Assembly (NCBI RefSeq): GCF_900019265.1
Contig: NZ_CYGX02000025.1
Location: 62,977-126,976 of the forward strand
Length of the DNA: 64,000 nt
Direction of reading: 5' to 3'
From: Paraburkholderia ribeironis
Lineage (GTDB): Bacteria > Pseudomonadota > Gammaproteobacteria > Burkholderiales > Burkholderiaceae
The notes below the pieces were generated by a model that saw only the letters and a program-made list of their open reading frames with translations, was not told where the DNA came from and did no database searches. Below, one piece after another: positions 44,961 to 56,480 of the stretch; the stretch's first letter is position 1; each line of letters starts with the position of its first letter. A program made the position numbers and the translations under genes.

Positions 44961-47386
44961 TGAACCGCACCGATGCTTTCGTTGCACCCGTTGCGCGCAA
45001 GCATGCCGACCAGCACGGCGCCGTCGAAAACGACGACGCCGCGATCGGCGTATCGCTACCGCATGAATCGGCCGCGCTGCACGTGAGCGGCGAAGCCACC
45101 TACACGGACGACATCGCCGAGCTGCAAGGCACGCTGTACGCGGCGCTCGGTCTGTCGCGCCACGCGCACGCGCGGATCGTGTCGATGGATCTCGACGCGG
45201 TCAGAAACGCACCCGGCGTGATCGCAGTGCTCACCGCCGACGACATTCCCGGCGAGAACAATTGCGGCCCCGTACTGCACGACGATCCGATCCTCGCCGC
45301 CGATGAAGTGCTGTACCTCGGCCAGCCGGTATTCGCGGTGATCGCCGAAAGTCACGAGCTGGCGCGCCGGGCCGCGGCGCTCGCGAAAAGCGACGACGTG
45401 GTCCGTTACGAGCCGCTGGAAGCCATCCTCACCGCGGCCGCTGCGAAGGCCGCGCGGCAGTTCGTGCTGCCGCCGCTGCACCTGCGGCGCGGCGAGCCCG
45501 ACGCGAAAATCGCCGCCGCGCCGCACCGGTTGAGCGGCACGTTCGAAGTCGGCGGCCAGGAACAGTTTTATCTGGAAGGCCAGGTTGCGTACGCGGTGCC
45601 GAAGGAAATGGACGGCATGCTGGTCTACAGTTCGACGCAACATCCGAGTGAAATGCAGCAGGTGGTCGCGCATATGCTCGACTGGCCCGCGCATAACGTG
45701 GTGTGCGAATGCCGGCGCATGGGCGGCGGCTTCGGCGGCAAGGAATCGCAATCGGCGCTGTTCGCCTGCGTGGCGGCGCTCGCCGCGCAGCGACTGCGCC
45801 GCCCGGTCAAACTGCGCGCCGACCGCGACGACGACTTCATGATCACCGGCAAGCGCCACGACGCGATCTACGAGTACGAAGCCGGCTTCGACGACGCCGG
45901 CCGCGTTCTCGGCGCACGCATCGAAATCGCGCTGCGCGCGGGCTATTCCGCCGATCTGTCGGGCGCCGTCGCGACGCGCGCCGTGTGCCACGTCGACAAC
46001 GCGTACTACCTGTCTGACGTCGATATCGTCGCGCTGTGCTGCAAGACCCACACGCAATCGAACACCGCGTTTCGCGGCTTCGGCGGTCCCCAGGGCGCGC
46101 TGATCATGGAAGTGATGCTCGACGGCATTGCGCGTCAGTTGCAGCTCGATCCGCTCGATGTGCGCATCGCCAATTACTACGGTGTCGGCGAACGCGATAC
46201 GACGCCGTACGGACAACGCGTCGAAGACAACATCATCGCGCCGCTGACCGACGTGCTGCTCGATAGCAGCGACTATCGCACGCGCCGCGCCGCGATCGCG
46301 GCATTCAATGCCGGCAGTCCGGTGCTCAAGCGCGGGCTCGCATTCTCGCCGGTCAAGTTCGGCATCTCGTTCAACGTGCCGTTCCTGAATCAGGCCGGCG
46401 CGCTCGTGCATGTGTACAAGGATGGCTCGGTGCTCGTCAATCACGGCGGCACCGAGATGGGCCAGGGGCTCAATACGAAGGTCGCGCAGGTGGTCGCGAA
46501 TCAGTTCGGCTTGCCGCTGTCGCGCGTGCGGGTCACGGCCACCGATACATCCAAGGTCGCCAATACGTCGGCGACCGCGGCCTCCACCGGCAGCGATCTG
46601 AACGGCAAGGCCGCCGAAGCGGCGGCGCGCACGATCCGCACGCGGCTCGCGGAACTCGCGGCCCAACAGCTTGGCGGCCACGCGGACGACGCGCAGTTCG
46701 CCCATGGCGTGGTGTCGATCAACGGTGGCGCGATGCCGTTCGAGCAACTGGTCGGCGCGGCGTATCTGGCGCGCGTGCAGTTGTGGTCGGACGGCTTCTA
46801 CACGACGCCGAAAGTGCATTGGGATGCGAAGACGCTGACCGGTCATCCGTTCTACTACTTTGCGTATGGCGCGGCGGTGTCCGAGGTCGTGATCGATACG
46901 CTCACCGGCGAGTGGAAACTGCTGCGCGCGGATCTGCTGCACGATGCCGGACAGTCGATCAATCCGGCGATCGACATCGGCCAGGTGGAAGGCGGCTTCA
47001 TTCAGGGGATGGGTTGGCTCACCACCGAAGAACTGTGGTGGAACCGCGATGGCCGTCTGATGACGCACGCGCCGTCCACGTACAAGATTCCTGCGGTCAG
47101 CGACACGCCCGCCGCGTTCCACGTGCAGCTTTACCAGAACAGCAACGTCGAACCGACCGTGTTCCGCTCGAAGGCCGTCGGCGAGCCGCCGCTGCTGCTG
47201 CCGTTCTCGGTGTTCCTCGCGATTCGCGACGCGATCGCGGCCACGGTGCCGGGCGCGCAACACGCTCCGCCATTGCGCGCGCCGGCCACGCCCGAAGCGA
47301 TACTCGATGCGTTGGACGCATTGCAGTCCGCGAGCGCAAGCGAACCCGCGGCGCAGCCGGCCACCACCGACACGACCGCCCGATGA
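44960..47386 (+). CDS. xdhB: xanthine dehydrogenase large (molybdenum) subunit
   Basis: Molybdopterin subunit (808 aa) that hydroxylates the purine. Motifs: GEATYTDDI near residue 45, MGGGFGGKESQS (Mo-cofactor binding), NTAFRGFGGPQG (substrate Arg), and the catalytic glutamate in KAVGEPPLLLPFSV near residue 735. Start taken as ATG 44960, overlapping the xdhA stop as TGATG; a GTG three bases earlier is also in frame. xdhC follows 133 bp later. Confidence 0.96.
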   Translation: MNRTDAFVAPVARKHADQHGAVENDDAAIGVSLPHESAALHVSGEATYTDDIAELQGTLYAALGLSRHAHARIVSMDLDAVRNAPGVIAVLTADDIPGENNCGPVLHDDPILAADEVLYLGQPVFAVIAESHELARRAAALAKSDDVVRYEPLEAILTAAAAKAARQFVLPPLHLRRGEPDAKIAAAPHRLSGTFEVGGQEQFYLEGQVAYAVPKEMDGMLVYSSTQHPSEMQQVVAHMLDWPAHNVVCECRRMGGGFGGKESQSALFACVAALAAQRLRRPVKLRADRDDDFMITGKRHDAIYEYEAGFDDAGRVLGARIEIALRAGYSADLSGAVATRAVCHVDNAYYLSDVDIVALCCKTHTQSNTAFRGFGGPQGALIMEVMLDGIARQLQLDPLDVRIANYYGVGERDTTPYGQRVEDNIIAPLTDVLLDSSDYRTRRAAIAAFNAGSPVLKRGLAFSPVKFGISFNVPFLNQAGALVHVYKDGSVLVNHGGTEMGQGLNTKVAQVVANQFGLPLSRVRVTATDTSKVANTSATAASTGSDLNGKAAEAAARTIRTRLAELAAQQLGGHADDAQFAHGVVSINGGAMPFEQLVGAAYLARVQLWSDGFYTTPKVHWDAKTLTGHPFYYFAYGAAVSEVVIDTLTGEWKLLRADLLHDAGQSINPAIDIGQVEGGFIQGMGWLTTEELWWNRDGRLMTHAPSTYKIPAVSDTPAAFHVQLYQNSNVEPTVFRSKAVGEPPLLLPFSVFLAIRDAIAATVPGAQHAPPLRAPATPEAILDALDALQSASASEPAAQPATTDTTAR

Positions 47387-47519
47387 CGATCGAAATAGAA
47401 TGACCGACCGAGCACGAGCGACTGCATGACACCAGCGGCCTCACGCGACACGAACGCGTCACGCCCAACGCAACCGGCCGCGCGGGCACCCCGCGCGGCC
47501 ACACAAGGAGAACCGCCGG

Positions 47520-49677
<2,158 letters not shown>

Positions 49678-49822
49678 CAGTGCCGGGATATCGGCAGCCG
49701 GCGGCGGCACCGGTTGGTTCTAAAGGTGGTTCCGGGGGTGGTTCGAGCGTTGCTTCGAGCACACGCGGAATAGAAAACCCTCGGCCGCGCCGCCCAGCTT
49801 TTCATCTTCGGAGACGGTTTTC

Positions 49823-51202
49823 ATGACTCAATCGGCTAACCCGGCTAACCCGGCCACCACGGCCCAATCGACCCAGGCGTTCCGCGCGCAACTGCTGACC
49901 TTCAACGGCGACCCCGCGAAATCGCAGAATGCGGCGGTCTTCAACGAGGACGGCTTGCTGATCGTCGAGGACGGCCATGTGGTCGCGGCGGGCGCGTACG
50001 CGGCGCTCGCGTCGCGGCTCGCGCCAGGCACGCCGGTGCAGGAGATGCGCGACAAGCTGATCGTGCCGGGTTTCATCGACACGCACATTCACTATCCGCA
50101 AACGGACATGATCGCGTCGCCCGCGCCGGGTCTGCTGCCGTGGCTCGACACCTACACGTTCCCCACCGAGCGCCGCTTCACCGACCCGGCTTATGCGCGC
50201 GACACGGCGAGGTTTTTCGTCGACGAGCTGCTCGCGTGCGGCACCACCACCGCGCTCGTGTACTGCACGGTCCACAAGGAATCCGCCGACGCCTTCTTCA
50301 CCGAGAGCGAAGCGCGCAATCTGCGAATGATCGCGGGCAAGGTGCTGATGGACCGCAACTGCCCCGAGTTCCTGCGCGACACCGCGCAATCGGGCTACGA
50401 CGATAGCGCCGAGCTGATCGGCCGCTGGCACAATCGCGGCCGCCAGCTGTACGCGCTCACGCCGCGCTTTGCACCGACCTCGACCGAAGCGCAGCTCGAA
50501 GCGTGCGGGCTGCTGGCGCGCCAGCACCCGGACGTGTTCATCCAGAGCCACGTCGCGGAGAACACCGACGAAGTGAAGTGGGTCGCCGATCTGTTTCCGG
50601 GCCACCGCAGCTACCTGGACATCTACGATCACTATGGCCTGCTGCGCCGTCGCGCGGTGTATGGTCACTGCATTTACCTCGACGACGAAGACCGCAGACG
50701 CATGGCACAGACCGGCACGGTCGCGTCGCATTGCCCGACCTCGAACCTGTTTCTTGGCAGCGGCCTGTTCGACTTCGACAAGGCAGAAGAAGCGGGCATG
50801 CCGGTCGCGCTGGCCACCGACGTCGGTGGCGGCACGTCGTTCTCGATGCTGCAGACCATGAACGAAGCGCACAAGGTTGCGCGTCTGACCGGCCATCATC
50901 TGACGGCCACGCGGATGTTCTATCTGGCGACCGCCGGCGCGGCCGAAGCGCTCGATCTGGCAGACCAGGTCGGCACGTTGCAGCCGAACTCGGAAGCGGA
51001 TTTCGTCGTGCTCGACCCGCAGGCGACGCCGCTGCTCGCGCGCCGCACTGCGCGCACCGAGTCGCTGGAGGAGCTGCTGTTCGCGTTTGCGCTGCTCGGC
51101 GACGATCGTGCGGTGTACGAAACATATGCGGCCGGCAAGCGGGTGCATCGTCGCAACGACGTGAGGCAGCTTGCGTCGCGGGTCGGGAGGATCGCGGCCT
51201 GA
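49823..51202 (+). CDS. guaD: guanine deaminase
   Basis: A 459-residue zinc enzyme converting guanine to xanthine. Motifs of the amidohydrolase superfamily: DTHIHYPQTDMIA, then PRFAPTSTEAQL, QSHVAENTDEV, VYGHCIYL and ATDVGGGTSFSML with the guanine-site pattern CPTSNLFLGSG. ATG at 49823 with TCGGAGACGG upstream. Its product feeds the xdhAB xanthine dehydrogenase encoded upstream. Followed by a terminator-like hairpin. Confidence 0.94.
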   Translation: MTQSANPANPATTAQSTQAFRAQLLTFNGDPAKSQNAAVFNEDGLLIVEDGHVVAAGAYAALASRLAPGTPVQEMRDKLIVPGFIDTHIHYPQTDMIASPAPGLLPWLDTYTFPTERRFTDPAYARDTARFFVDELLACGTTTALVYCTVHKESADAFFTESEARNLRMIAGKVLMDRNCPEFLRDTAQSGYDDSAELIGRWHNRGRQLYALTPRFAPTSTEAQLEACGLLARQHPDVFIQSHVAENTDEVKWVADLFPGHRSYLDIYDHYGLLRRRAVYGHCIYLDDEDRRRMAQTGTVASHCPTSNLFLGSGLFDFDKAEEAGMPVALATDVGGGTSFSMLQTMNEAHKVARLTGHHLTATRMFYLATAGAAEALDLADQVGTLQPNSEADFVVLDPQATPLLARRTARTESLEELLFAFALLGDDRAVYETYAAGKRVHRRNDVRQLASRVGRIAA

Positions 51203-51236
51203 TCGTGAATCGATCCGGCTCCCGCGGCTGAAACGA

Positions 51237-51276
51237 AAAGCCGGCGCTTCGATCGTGAAGAAGCACCGGCTTTTTA
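51237..51276. terminator. terminator between guaD and the halogenase-like gene
   Basis: Stem AAAAGCCGG...CCGGCTTTT extended by GCTTC...GAAGC with one mismatch, T-run on the right and A-run on the left. It suits both convergent genes. Confidence 0.8.
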
Positions 51277-51321
51277 TTTGCCCTTGATGGGCAGCAACCC
51301 GCATCCCGCCATCCGGTCCAT

Positions 51322-52566
51322 CTACTGCTGCTTGCACACCTCATGCAGCGCATTGAGCCGCCTGACCGGATCGGCGACATACGGATTCGATTCATCCCAC
51401 GCGTAGCCCGCCAGCACCGCGCTGATCATGCGCCGGATCGACGGCATCTGGTCCGGGTAGTAGATGATGTCCTGCAACTCGCCGGTGTACCAGCGCTCGA
51501 CGAACGCGCGAAACGTGTCGATGCCCTTGCGCAACGGCACGTCATAATCCGCGGACCAGTCGACCACCTGGCCGTCCAGTTGCCGGTTCAAGGTCTGCGC
51601 CGCGAGATGCGCCGAGCGCAACGCGATCGTCACGCCGGACGAGAACACCGGATCGAGAAATTCGCCGGCGTTGCCGAGCAGCGCGTAACCCGGCCCATGC
51701 AGACGCTCGACGTTGGCCGCGTAGCCGCCGATCCGGCGCACCGGCATCAGGAACGGCGCACCGCCGATCAGCCGGTTCAGCGTCGGCTCCTGCTGGATCA
51801 GCGCCTGCAAGGTCGCATCGCGCTCCGCTTCCGGCACGTCGAGGAAGCTGGCCTCGGCGACGCATCCCACCGACGAACGGCCGCCCGCCAGCGGAATCAT
51901 CCAGAACCACACGTCGCGGCGCTGCGGATGCGTCGCTATGCAGATCTTGTTGCGATCGCTCGCCTCGGCCGGAAGGCCATCGCGAACATGGGTGAAGAGC
52001 GCGGCGTGCGTCGGCATCCGCGTCGGCGTTTCGAGATTCAGCAGGCGCGGCAGCACGCGCCCAAAGCCGCTCGCGTCCAGCACGAAGCGCGCTTCGATCT
52101 GATACGCGTGGTCGGCCTCATCGAGCACGTCGACAAGCGGCGCGGCCCCCGTGTGCACCGCCTGCACCGTGTGACCGAAGCGCACCTCGGCGCCTTGCGC
52201 GGCCGCACAGCGGATCAGGATGTCGTCGAACACCGCGCGCTCGACCTGATAGGTGGTGCCCCATCCCGCCGAATGCTTGTCACGGAAATCGAACGACGAC
52301 GCCTGGTCGCGATAGACGAAGTGCGCGCCGTTCTTGTGCTGGAAACCGGCTTCGACCACCGCCTGCAGCATGCCAGCCTCTTCGAGATAGGCCATGCTTT
52401 GCGGCAGCAGGCTCTCGCCGATGGAAAAGCGCGGAAAATGCTGGCGCTCTAGCACCAGCACCGAACGGCCCGCCTTGCGCAGCAACGCGGCGGCAACCGC
52501 GCCAGCCGGACCTGCCCCGATGATCGCGACGTCGACGGACGTGCGCTTTGACGAAAGTTGATTCAA
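51322..52566 (-). CDS. flavin-dependent halogenase-like oxidoreductase at the edge of the aryl-polyene cluster
   Basis: A 414-residue FAD protein. GAGPAG (residues 17-22) binds FAD, FPRFSIGESLLP (44-55) is typical of the flavin-dependent halogenase/dehydrogenase superfamily, Lys78 in GFQHKNGAHF is at the place of the essential halogenase lysine, and Trp220-Phe-Trp222-Met-Ile-Pro225 matches the WxWxIP halogenase motif. Xanthomonadin clusters encode related proteins and their pigments can be brominated. The start is taken as the TTG at 52566 with GAGG 6 nt upstream; the frame is open to 52611 without a better site. It is divergent from the methyltransferase and convergent with guaD. A non-halogenating oxidase is the main alternative. 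Confidence 0.78.
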   Translation of the reverse strand: MNQLSSKRTSVDVAIIGAGPAGAVAAALLRKAGRSVLVLERQHFPRFSIGESLLPQSMAYLEEAGMLQAVVEAGFQHKNGAHFVYRDQASSFDFRDKHSAGWGTTYQVERAVFDDILIRCAAAQGAEVRFGHTVQAVHTGAAPLVDVLDEADHAYQIEARFVLDASGFGRVLPRLLNLETPTRMPTHAALFTHVRDGLPAEASDRNKICIATHPQRRDVWFWMIPLAGGRSSVGCVAEASFLDVPEAERDATLQALIQQEPTLNRLIGGAPFLMPVRRIGGYAANVERLHGPGYALLGNAGEFLDPVFSSGVTIALRSAHLAAQTLNRQLDGQVVDWSADYDVPLRKGIDTFRAFVERWYTGELQDIIYYPDQMPSIRRMISAVLAGYAWDESNPYVADPVRRLNALHEVCKQQ

Positions 52567-52673
52567 ATTTGCCTCAATCGGTTGAATACCCGGCGCAGCG
52601 CAATGCCGCAACCTGACTTCTCGTTACAATCATGCCTCTGACAGCAAGAACAATATTTCGTGGGGAATGCATC

Positions 52674-53432
52674 GTGTCGTCATCCGAAACATCCAGTGTG
52701 CCCTTCGTACCGGAGACGGCCTTCGGCATCTGGTTCCTGCGCACCCACACGTGGGAGCATCATGTGCTGCGAGTCGCGATCAACGACCTCAAACGCCTGA
52801 TCGATGCGCCGCTGCCCGATGCGCCGCTGCCCGATGCGCCGCTGCCCGATGCGCCCTTGATCGTCGACGCCGGTTGCGGGCAAGGCAAGTCGTTTCGCCT
52901 GCTCGCCAACGCGTTCAAGCCGCGCCGCATCGTCGGCGTCGATTTCCACGCGCCGTCGCTAGCGCTTGCCGCGCACGCGGCCAACGCCTGCCGCGATTCG
53001 CTTGCCGATATCGAACTGCTGCACGGCGACTGCGCGAAGCTGCCGCTGCCCGACGCCTGCGCCGATATCGTGTTCTGCCATCAAACCTTTCATCATCTCG
53101 TCGAGCAGGAGCGTGCGCTCGCCGAGTTCCGCCGCGTACTCAAACCGGGCGGCATCCTGCTGTTCGCCGAATCGACCGATGCGTACATCAAGTCGTGGGT
53201 GATCCGACTGCTGTTCCGTCATCCGATGCAGGTGCAAAAGAGCGCTGACGGCTACCTCGACATGCTCCGGCGCGGCGGCTTCAGCTTCAGCCAGCGCAAC
53301 GTCTCGCTGCCTTACCTGTGGTGGAGCCGCGCGAAAGACTTCGGTCTGCTCGAGCGGCTCGGTCTGTATCGTCCGCGCCCTGGCAAGCGTCGTGAGACGC
53401 TGGTCAATGTCGCGGCGGTCAAGGCCGGTTAA
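52674..53432 (+). CDS. SAM-dependent methyltransferase of the aryl-polyene cluster, with a 15-bp coding repeat
   Basis: A 252-residue class I methyltransferase. SAM motif I VDAGCGQGKSF is near residue 65, motif II-like ADIVFCHQTFHHL near 130, and LKPGGILLFAEST near 160. Between the N-terminal helices and motif I the protein has DAPLPDAPLPDAPLPDAPL, coded by a 15-bp tandem repeat. The GTG at 52674 has GGGGAA about 7 nt upstream; an ATG at 52632 has no ribosome site. Methyltransferases in such clusters methylate the aryl ring of the polyene head group. It is the only plus-strand gene in the cluster. Confidence 0.82.
   Translation: MSSSETSSVPFVPETAFGIWFLRTHTWEHHVLRVAINDLKRLIDAPLPDAPLPDAPLPDAPLIVDAGCGQGKSFRLLANAFKPRRIVGVDFHAPSLALAAHAANACRDSLADIELLHGDCAKLPLPDACADIVFCHQTFHHLVEQERALAEFRRVLKPGGILLFAESTDAYIKSWVIRLLFRHPMQVQKSADGYLDMLRRGGFSFSQRNVSLPYLWWSRAKDFGLLERLGLYRPRPGKRRETLVNVAAVKAG
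52803..52862. repeat. 15-bp coding tandem repeat
   Basis: GATGCGCCGCTGCCC three times exactly (52803, 52818, 52833) plus a diverged fourth unit. In frame, each unit encodes DAPLP, so copy changes would not shift the frame. Confidence 0.92.
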
Positions 53433-53494
53433 AGGGCTACTACGTTGCAAAACTGAACCACCATGCGTGACCGTCAATGCGCGTCGGCCGCGGG

Positions 53495-53526
53495 CTGCGT
53501 TGCCGGTTCGCTGCGTTGCCGGCCCG
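53495..53526. repeat. two 16-bp tandem copies
   Basis: CTGCGTTGCCGGTTCG followed directly by CTGCGTTGCCGGCCCG (two changes), between the convergent methyltransferase and lipoprotein genes. Confidence 0.7.
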
Positions 53527-53555
53527 TTGCCGTCTCATTGCCGCCGCGCTGCAAC

Positions 53556-53978
53556 TCAGTTCCCTTCCAGCACGACGAGTTGCCCACGCACCGCAAGCGC
53601 GGCGGCGCTCGGACTCACGCCGCACGTGAAGTCGGTCGACGAACTGGTTTCGTTGCTATGAAAGCGCGTCGACACATCGACCACCGCATTCGCGTTGCGC
53701 TCGCGCGCCGCGTCGCGCAGCTTGCGCACCGCTTCGGCGAGCGCCTGGTGGCACGCGTCCTCGGGACTCGCGACCTTGCGCGCGATCCGCACCGAATACG
53801 ACACCTCCCCGACATGGCTCTTCACCGCCGGATGGTCCTGGTTGCCGAAATAAACCCGCACGTCGCCGCGCGACTGACCACCCGTCGCCGCGAGCGGCAG
53901 CGACTTCACCTGCGTGGCGCAACCCGCCTGCGTCAACACGACCGCCGCGAACGCACCCAGTACACAAGCCTTTTTCAT
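53556..53978 (-). CDS. small lipoprotein at the end of the aryl-polyene operon
   Basis: A 140-residue lipoprotein: KKACVLGAFAAVVLTQAGC after the initiator, with lipobox LTQAGC and lipidated Cys20. The mature part has a segment HQALAEAVRKLRDAARERNAN followed by AVVDVSTRF and one Cys (FTCGV); proteins of this type are often found in xanthomonadin/aryl-polyene clusters under misleading names. The start ATG at 53978 was chosen over an upstream frame extension of 15 residues because it begins the signal peptide. Role unknown, perhaps in pigment delivery to the outer membrane. Confidence 0.75.
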   Translation of the reverse strand: MKKACVLGAFAAVVLTQAGCATQVKSLPLAATGGQSRGDVRVYFGNQDHPAVKSHVGEVSYSVRIARKVASPEDACHQALAEAVRKLRDAARERNANAVVDVSTRFHSNETSSSTDFTCGVSPSAAALAVRGQLVVLEGN

Positions 53979-54015
53979 TCTTATCACCCCGGTTGTTGTT
54001 AAAGTTGCGGCCGTT

Positions 54016-55257
54016 TCAGCCACCCTGCCATGCTTCGAACATCAGGCTCGCGCAACTGCCGCCGAACCCGAACGACACCGACATCGCCGCGTCGATACGC
54101 GCATCGCGTGTCATGCGCACGAGCGGCATGTCATGCACTTGCGGCTCCGGCGCGCCGACATTCTCAGTGCCCGCGATGAACCCGTCGCGCATCATCAGTA
54201 GCGTGTAGATCGCCTCATGCGCGCCGCACGCACCGAGCGAATGCCCGGTCATGCCTTTGGTCGACGAAAACGCCGGCACGCGACGACCGGACGCGTTGCC
54301 GAACACCTCATTCAACGCGCGCAATTCCTCGAGGTCGCCAAGCGGCGTCGACGGTGCGTGCGTGTTGATGTAGTCGGGACGCCGCCGCGCCTGACCCAGC
54401 GCGCCGCGCATCGCCCGCGCGATACCCGCCGCCCGCGGCGCGACCATGCCGGCGCTGTCCGTGCAATCGCCAAATCCGCTCAGCTCGGCATAGATGCGCG
54501 CACCGCGCGCCAACGCATGATCGAGCGCTTCGAGCACCAGCACGCCGCCACCGGAGGCAATCACGAAGCCGTCGCGCTGCGTGTCATACGGACGCGATGC
54601 GCGTTGCGGCATGTCGTTGAAGCCGCGCGACAACGCACCCATCGCGTCGAACATCAGCGTCATGTTGTCGTGCAGCGCTTCGCTGCCGCCAGCCAGCACG
54701 ATCTGCTGGCGGCCGGTCTGGATCAACTGCATCGCCTGGCCGATCGCGAGCGCCGAGGTCGTGCAGGCCGACGACGGCGAATAGCTGACTCCTTCGAGCC
54801 CGAACACCTGAGCGACATTGGCCGACGCGGTGCTGCTCATCGCGTGCGGCACCGTGTACGGCGGCACCTTGTCGACGCCGCGCGCCTCTGCGATCGCGAG
54901 CGCCGCGTCGTAACTCGACATCGCGCCGACGCCCGAGCCGATCACCACGCCCGCGTGCGGCGAACGCAACGCGTGGGACGCGAGTCCGGCGTCGCTGATC
55001 GCCTGGCGCGCGGCGTGGCACGCAAAGCGCGCGGTGTCGCCCATGAAGCGTTCGAGCTTGCGCTCGAACGGCGGCTCGTGCGCGACCGACGCGACGCCCG
55101 CCACTTGCGACGCAAAACCGCGCTCGCGCCACGCATCGACCCGCTCGATGCGCGAGCGGCCCGCGCGCAATGCGGCGGACACATCGTCGAGCGTATTGCC
55201 GAGACACGACACGATACCCATGCCGGTGACGACCACGCGTTGCAGCGCGACGCTCAT
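54016..55257 (-). CDS. beta-ketoacyl-ACP synthase (FabF-like), aryl-polyene cluster, first copy
   Basis: A 413-residue ketosynthase. Catalytic set complete: Cys165 in PSSACTTSAL, His in NTHAPSTPLGD and His in MTGHSLGACG. Ketosynthases elongate the polyene chain on an ACP. Gene order (thioesterase, LolA, MMPL, KS, dehydratase, reductase, KS, KS) parallels the E. coli ape cluster. This is the last of the three KS genes; it overlaps the previous KS by 4 bp (ATGA). Which KS acts as the chain-length partner is not decided by sequence alone. Confidence 0.93.
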   Translation of the reverse strand: MSVALQRVVVTGMGIVSCLGNTLDDVSAALRAGRSRIERVDAWRERGFASQVAGVASVAHEPPFERKLERFMGDTARFACHAARQAISDAGLASHALRSPHAGVVIGSGVGAMSSYDAALAIAEARGVDKVPPYTVPHAMSSTASANVAQVFGLEGVSYSPSSACTTSALAIGQAMQLIQTGRQQIVLAGGSEALHDNMTLMFDAMGALSRGFNDMPQRASRPYDTQRDGFVIASGGGVLVLEALDHALARGARIYAELSGFGDCTDSAGMVAPRAAGIARAMRGALGQARRRPDYINTHAPSTPLGDLEELRALNEVFGNASGRRVPAFSSTKGMTGHSLGACGAHEAIYTLLMMRDGFIAGTENVGAPEPQVHDMPLVRMTRDARIDAAMSVSFGFGGSCASLMFEAWQGG

Positions 55258-56480
55258 CGAACGCGCCTGAAGATCAGCGACGTATTGATGCCGCCGAACG
55301 CGAAGTTGTTGCTCATCACATGTTCGGCGTCGATCTCGCGCCCTGTGCCCACGATATAGTCGAGCGGCGCGCAGGCCGGATCGACGTGCTCGAGATTCAG
55401 CGTGGGCGCGTACCAGTTGCGCTTCATCATCTCGATGGTCCACCACGCTTCGAGCGCGCCGCACGCGCCGAGCGTATGCCCCACGTAGCTCTTGAGCGAG
55501 CTGATCGGCATGCGCGCGCCAAAGGTCAGCGCGGTCGCCTCGCTTTCGGCGATGTCACCGCGATCGGTCGACGTGCCATGCGCGTTCACGTACGCGATCG
55601 CCTCGGGCGGCAGTTGCGCATCGCGCAGCGCGAGTTGCATCGCGACCGCCATCGTGCCGGCGGTCGGCTGGGTCATGTGCGCGCCATCCGAATTGCAGCC
55701 GAAACCGACGATCTCCGCATGAATGCGCGCGCCGCGCGCCAACGCGTGCTCGTATTCTTCGAGCACCAGCGTGGCCGCGCCTTCGCCGACCACGAGGCCG
55801 TCACGCGCGGCATCGAATGGGCGCGGCGTGAGATGCGGTGCGTCGTTGCGCGTGCTGGTGGCGTACAGCGTATCGAACACCGCGACCGCCGGGCCCGACA
55901 GTTCTTCCGCGCCGCCCGCCAGCATCAGCGTCTGCTTGCCGGTCTGGATCGTTTCGTACGCGTAGCCGATCGCCTGACTGCCCGACGCGCATGCGCACGA
56001 GGTCGGAATGATGCGCCCTTTCAGATCCCAGAACAGGCTGACGTTGACCGCCGTGGTGTGCGGCATCATCTGCACGTAGCTGTTCGACGTGACATTGGTC
56101 ATCGCGCCGGTTTCGAGCATCGTGCCGAACGCGCGGATCGGTTCCACCGAACCCGACGACGAGCCGTACGCGACACCCATCCGGCCATCACCGATGTGCG
56201 GGTCGTCGGCGAGGCCCGCGTCGGCGAGCGCCAGTTCGCTCGCGCGCACCGAATACAACGACACCGGGCCCATCGAGCGAGTCTTCTTGCGCGGATAGTG
56301 CGCCGGCGTGATGAACTCCGGCAGCGGGCACGCGAGCCGCGTATGCAGCGATTCGAAGTAATCCCACTCGGGCATGCGCCGCACCGCATTCTCGCCGCGC
56401 CGCAGGCGCGCTTCGATCGCATCCCAGCTATCGCCCAATGCGGTGACGCCGCCCATGCCGGTAATGACGACGCGCTTCAT
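55254..56480 (-). CDS. beta-ketoacyl-ACP synthase (FabF/FabB-like), aryl-polyene cluster, second copy
   Basis: A 408-residue ketosynthase with Cys164 in TSCACASGS, His in NAHGTSTDRGD and His in YVGHTLGACG, so it is catalytically complete. It begins KRVVITGMGGVTALGDSW, a canonical KS start, and its ATG overlaps the reductase stop by 1 bp. It most resembles the ApeR-type KS of known clusters by position after the reductase gene (inference). Confidence 0.93.
   Translation of the reverse strand: MKRVVITGMGGVTALGDSWDAIEARLRRGENAVRRMPEWDYFESLHTRLACPLPEFITPAHYPRKKTRSMGPVSLYSVRASELALADAGLADDPHIGDGRMGVAYGSSSGSVEPIRAFGTMLETGAMTNVTSNSYVQMMPHTTAVNVSLFWDLKGRIIPTSCACASGSQAIGYAYETIQTGKQTLMLAGGAEELSGPAVAVFDTLYATSTRNDAPHLTPRPFDAARDGLVVGEGAATLVLEEYEHALARGARIHAEIVGFGCNSDGAHMTQPTAGTMAVAMQLALRDAQLPPEAIAYVNAHGTSTDRGDIAESEATALTFGARMPISSLKSYVGHTLGACGALEAWWTIEMMKRNWYAPTLNLEHVDPACAPLDYIVGTGREIDAEHVMSNNFAFGGINTSLIFRRVR

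Noticed and set aside
45056..47263. A 735-codon open frame opposite xdhB
   Set aside because: Antisense to a fully conserved molybdenum subunit; no recognisable motifs.
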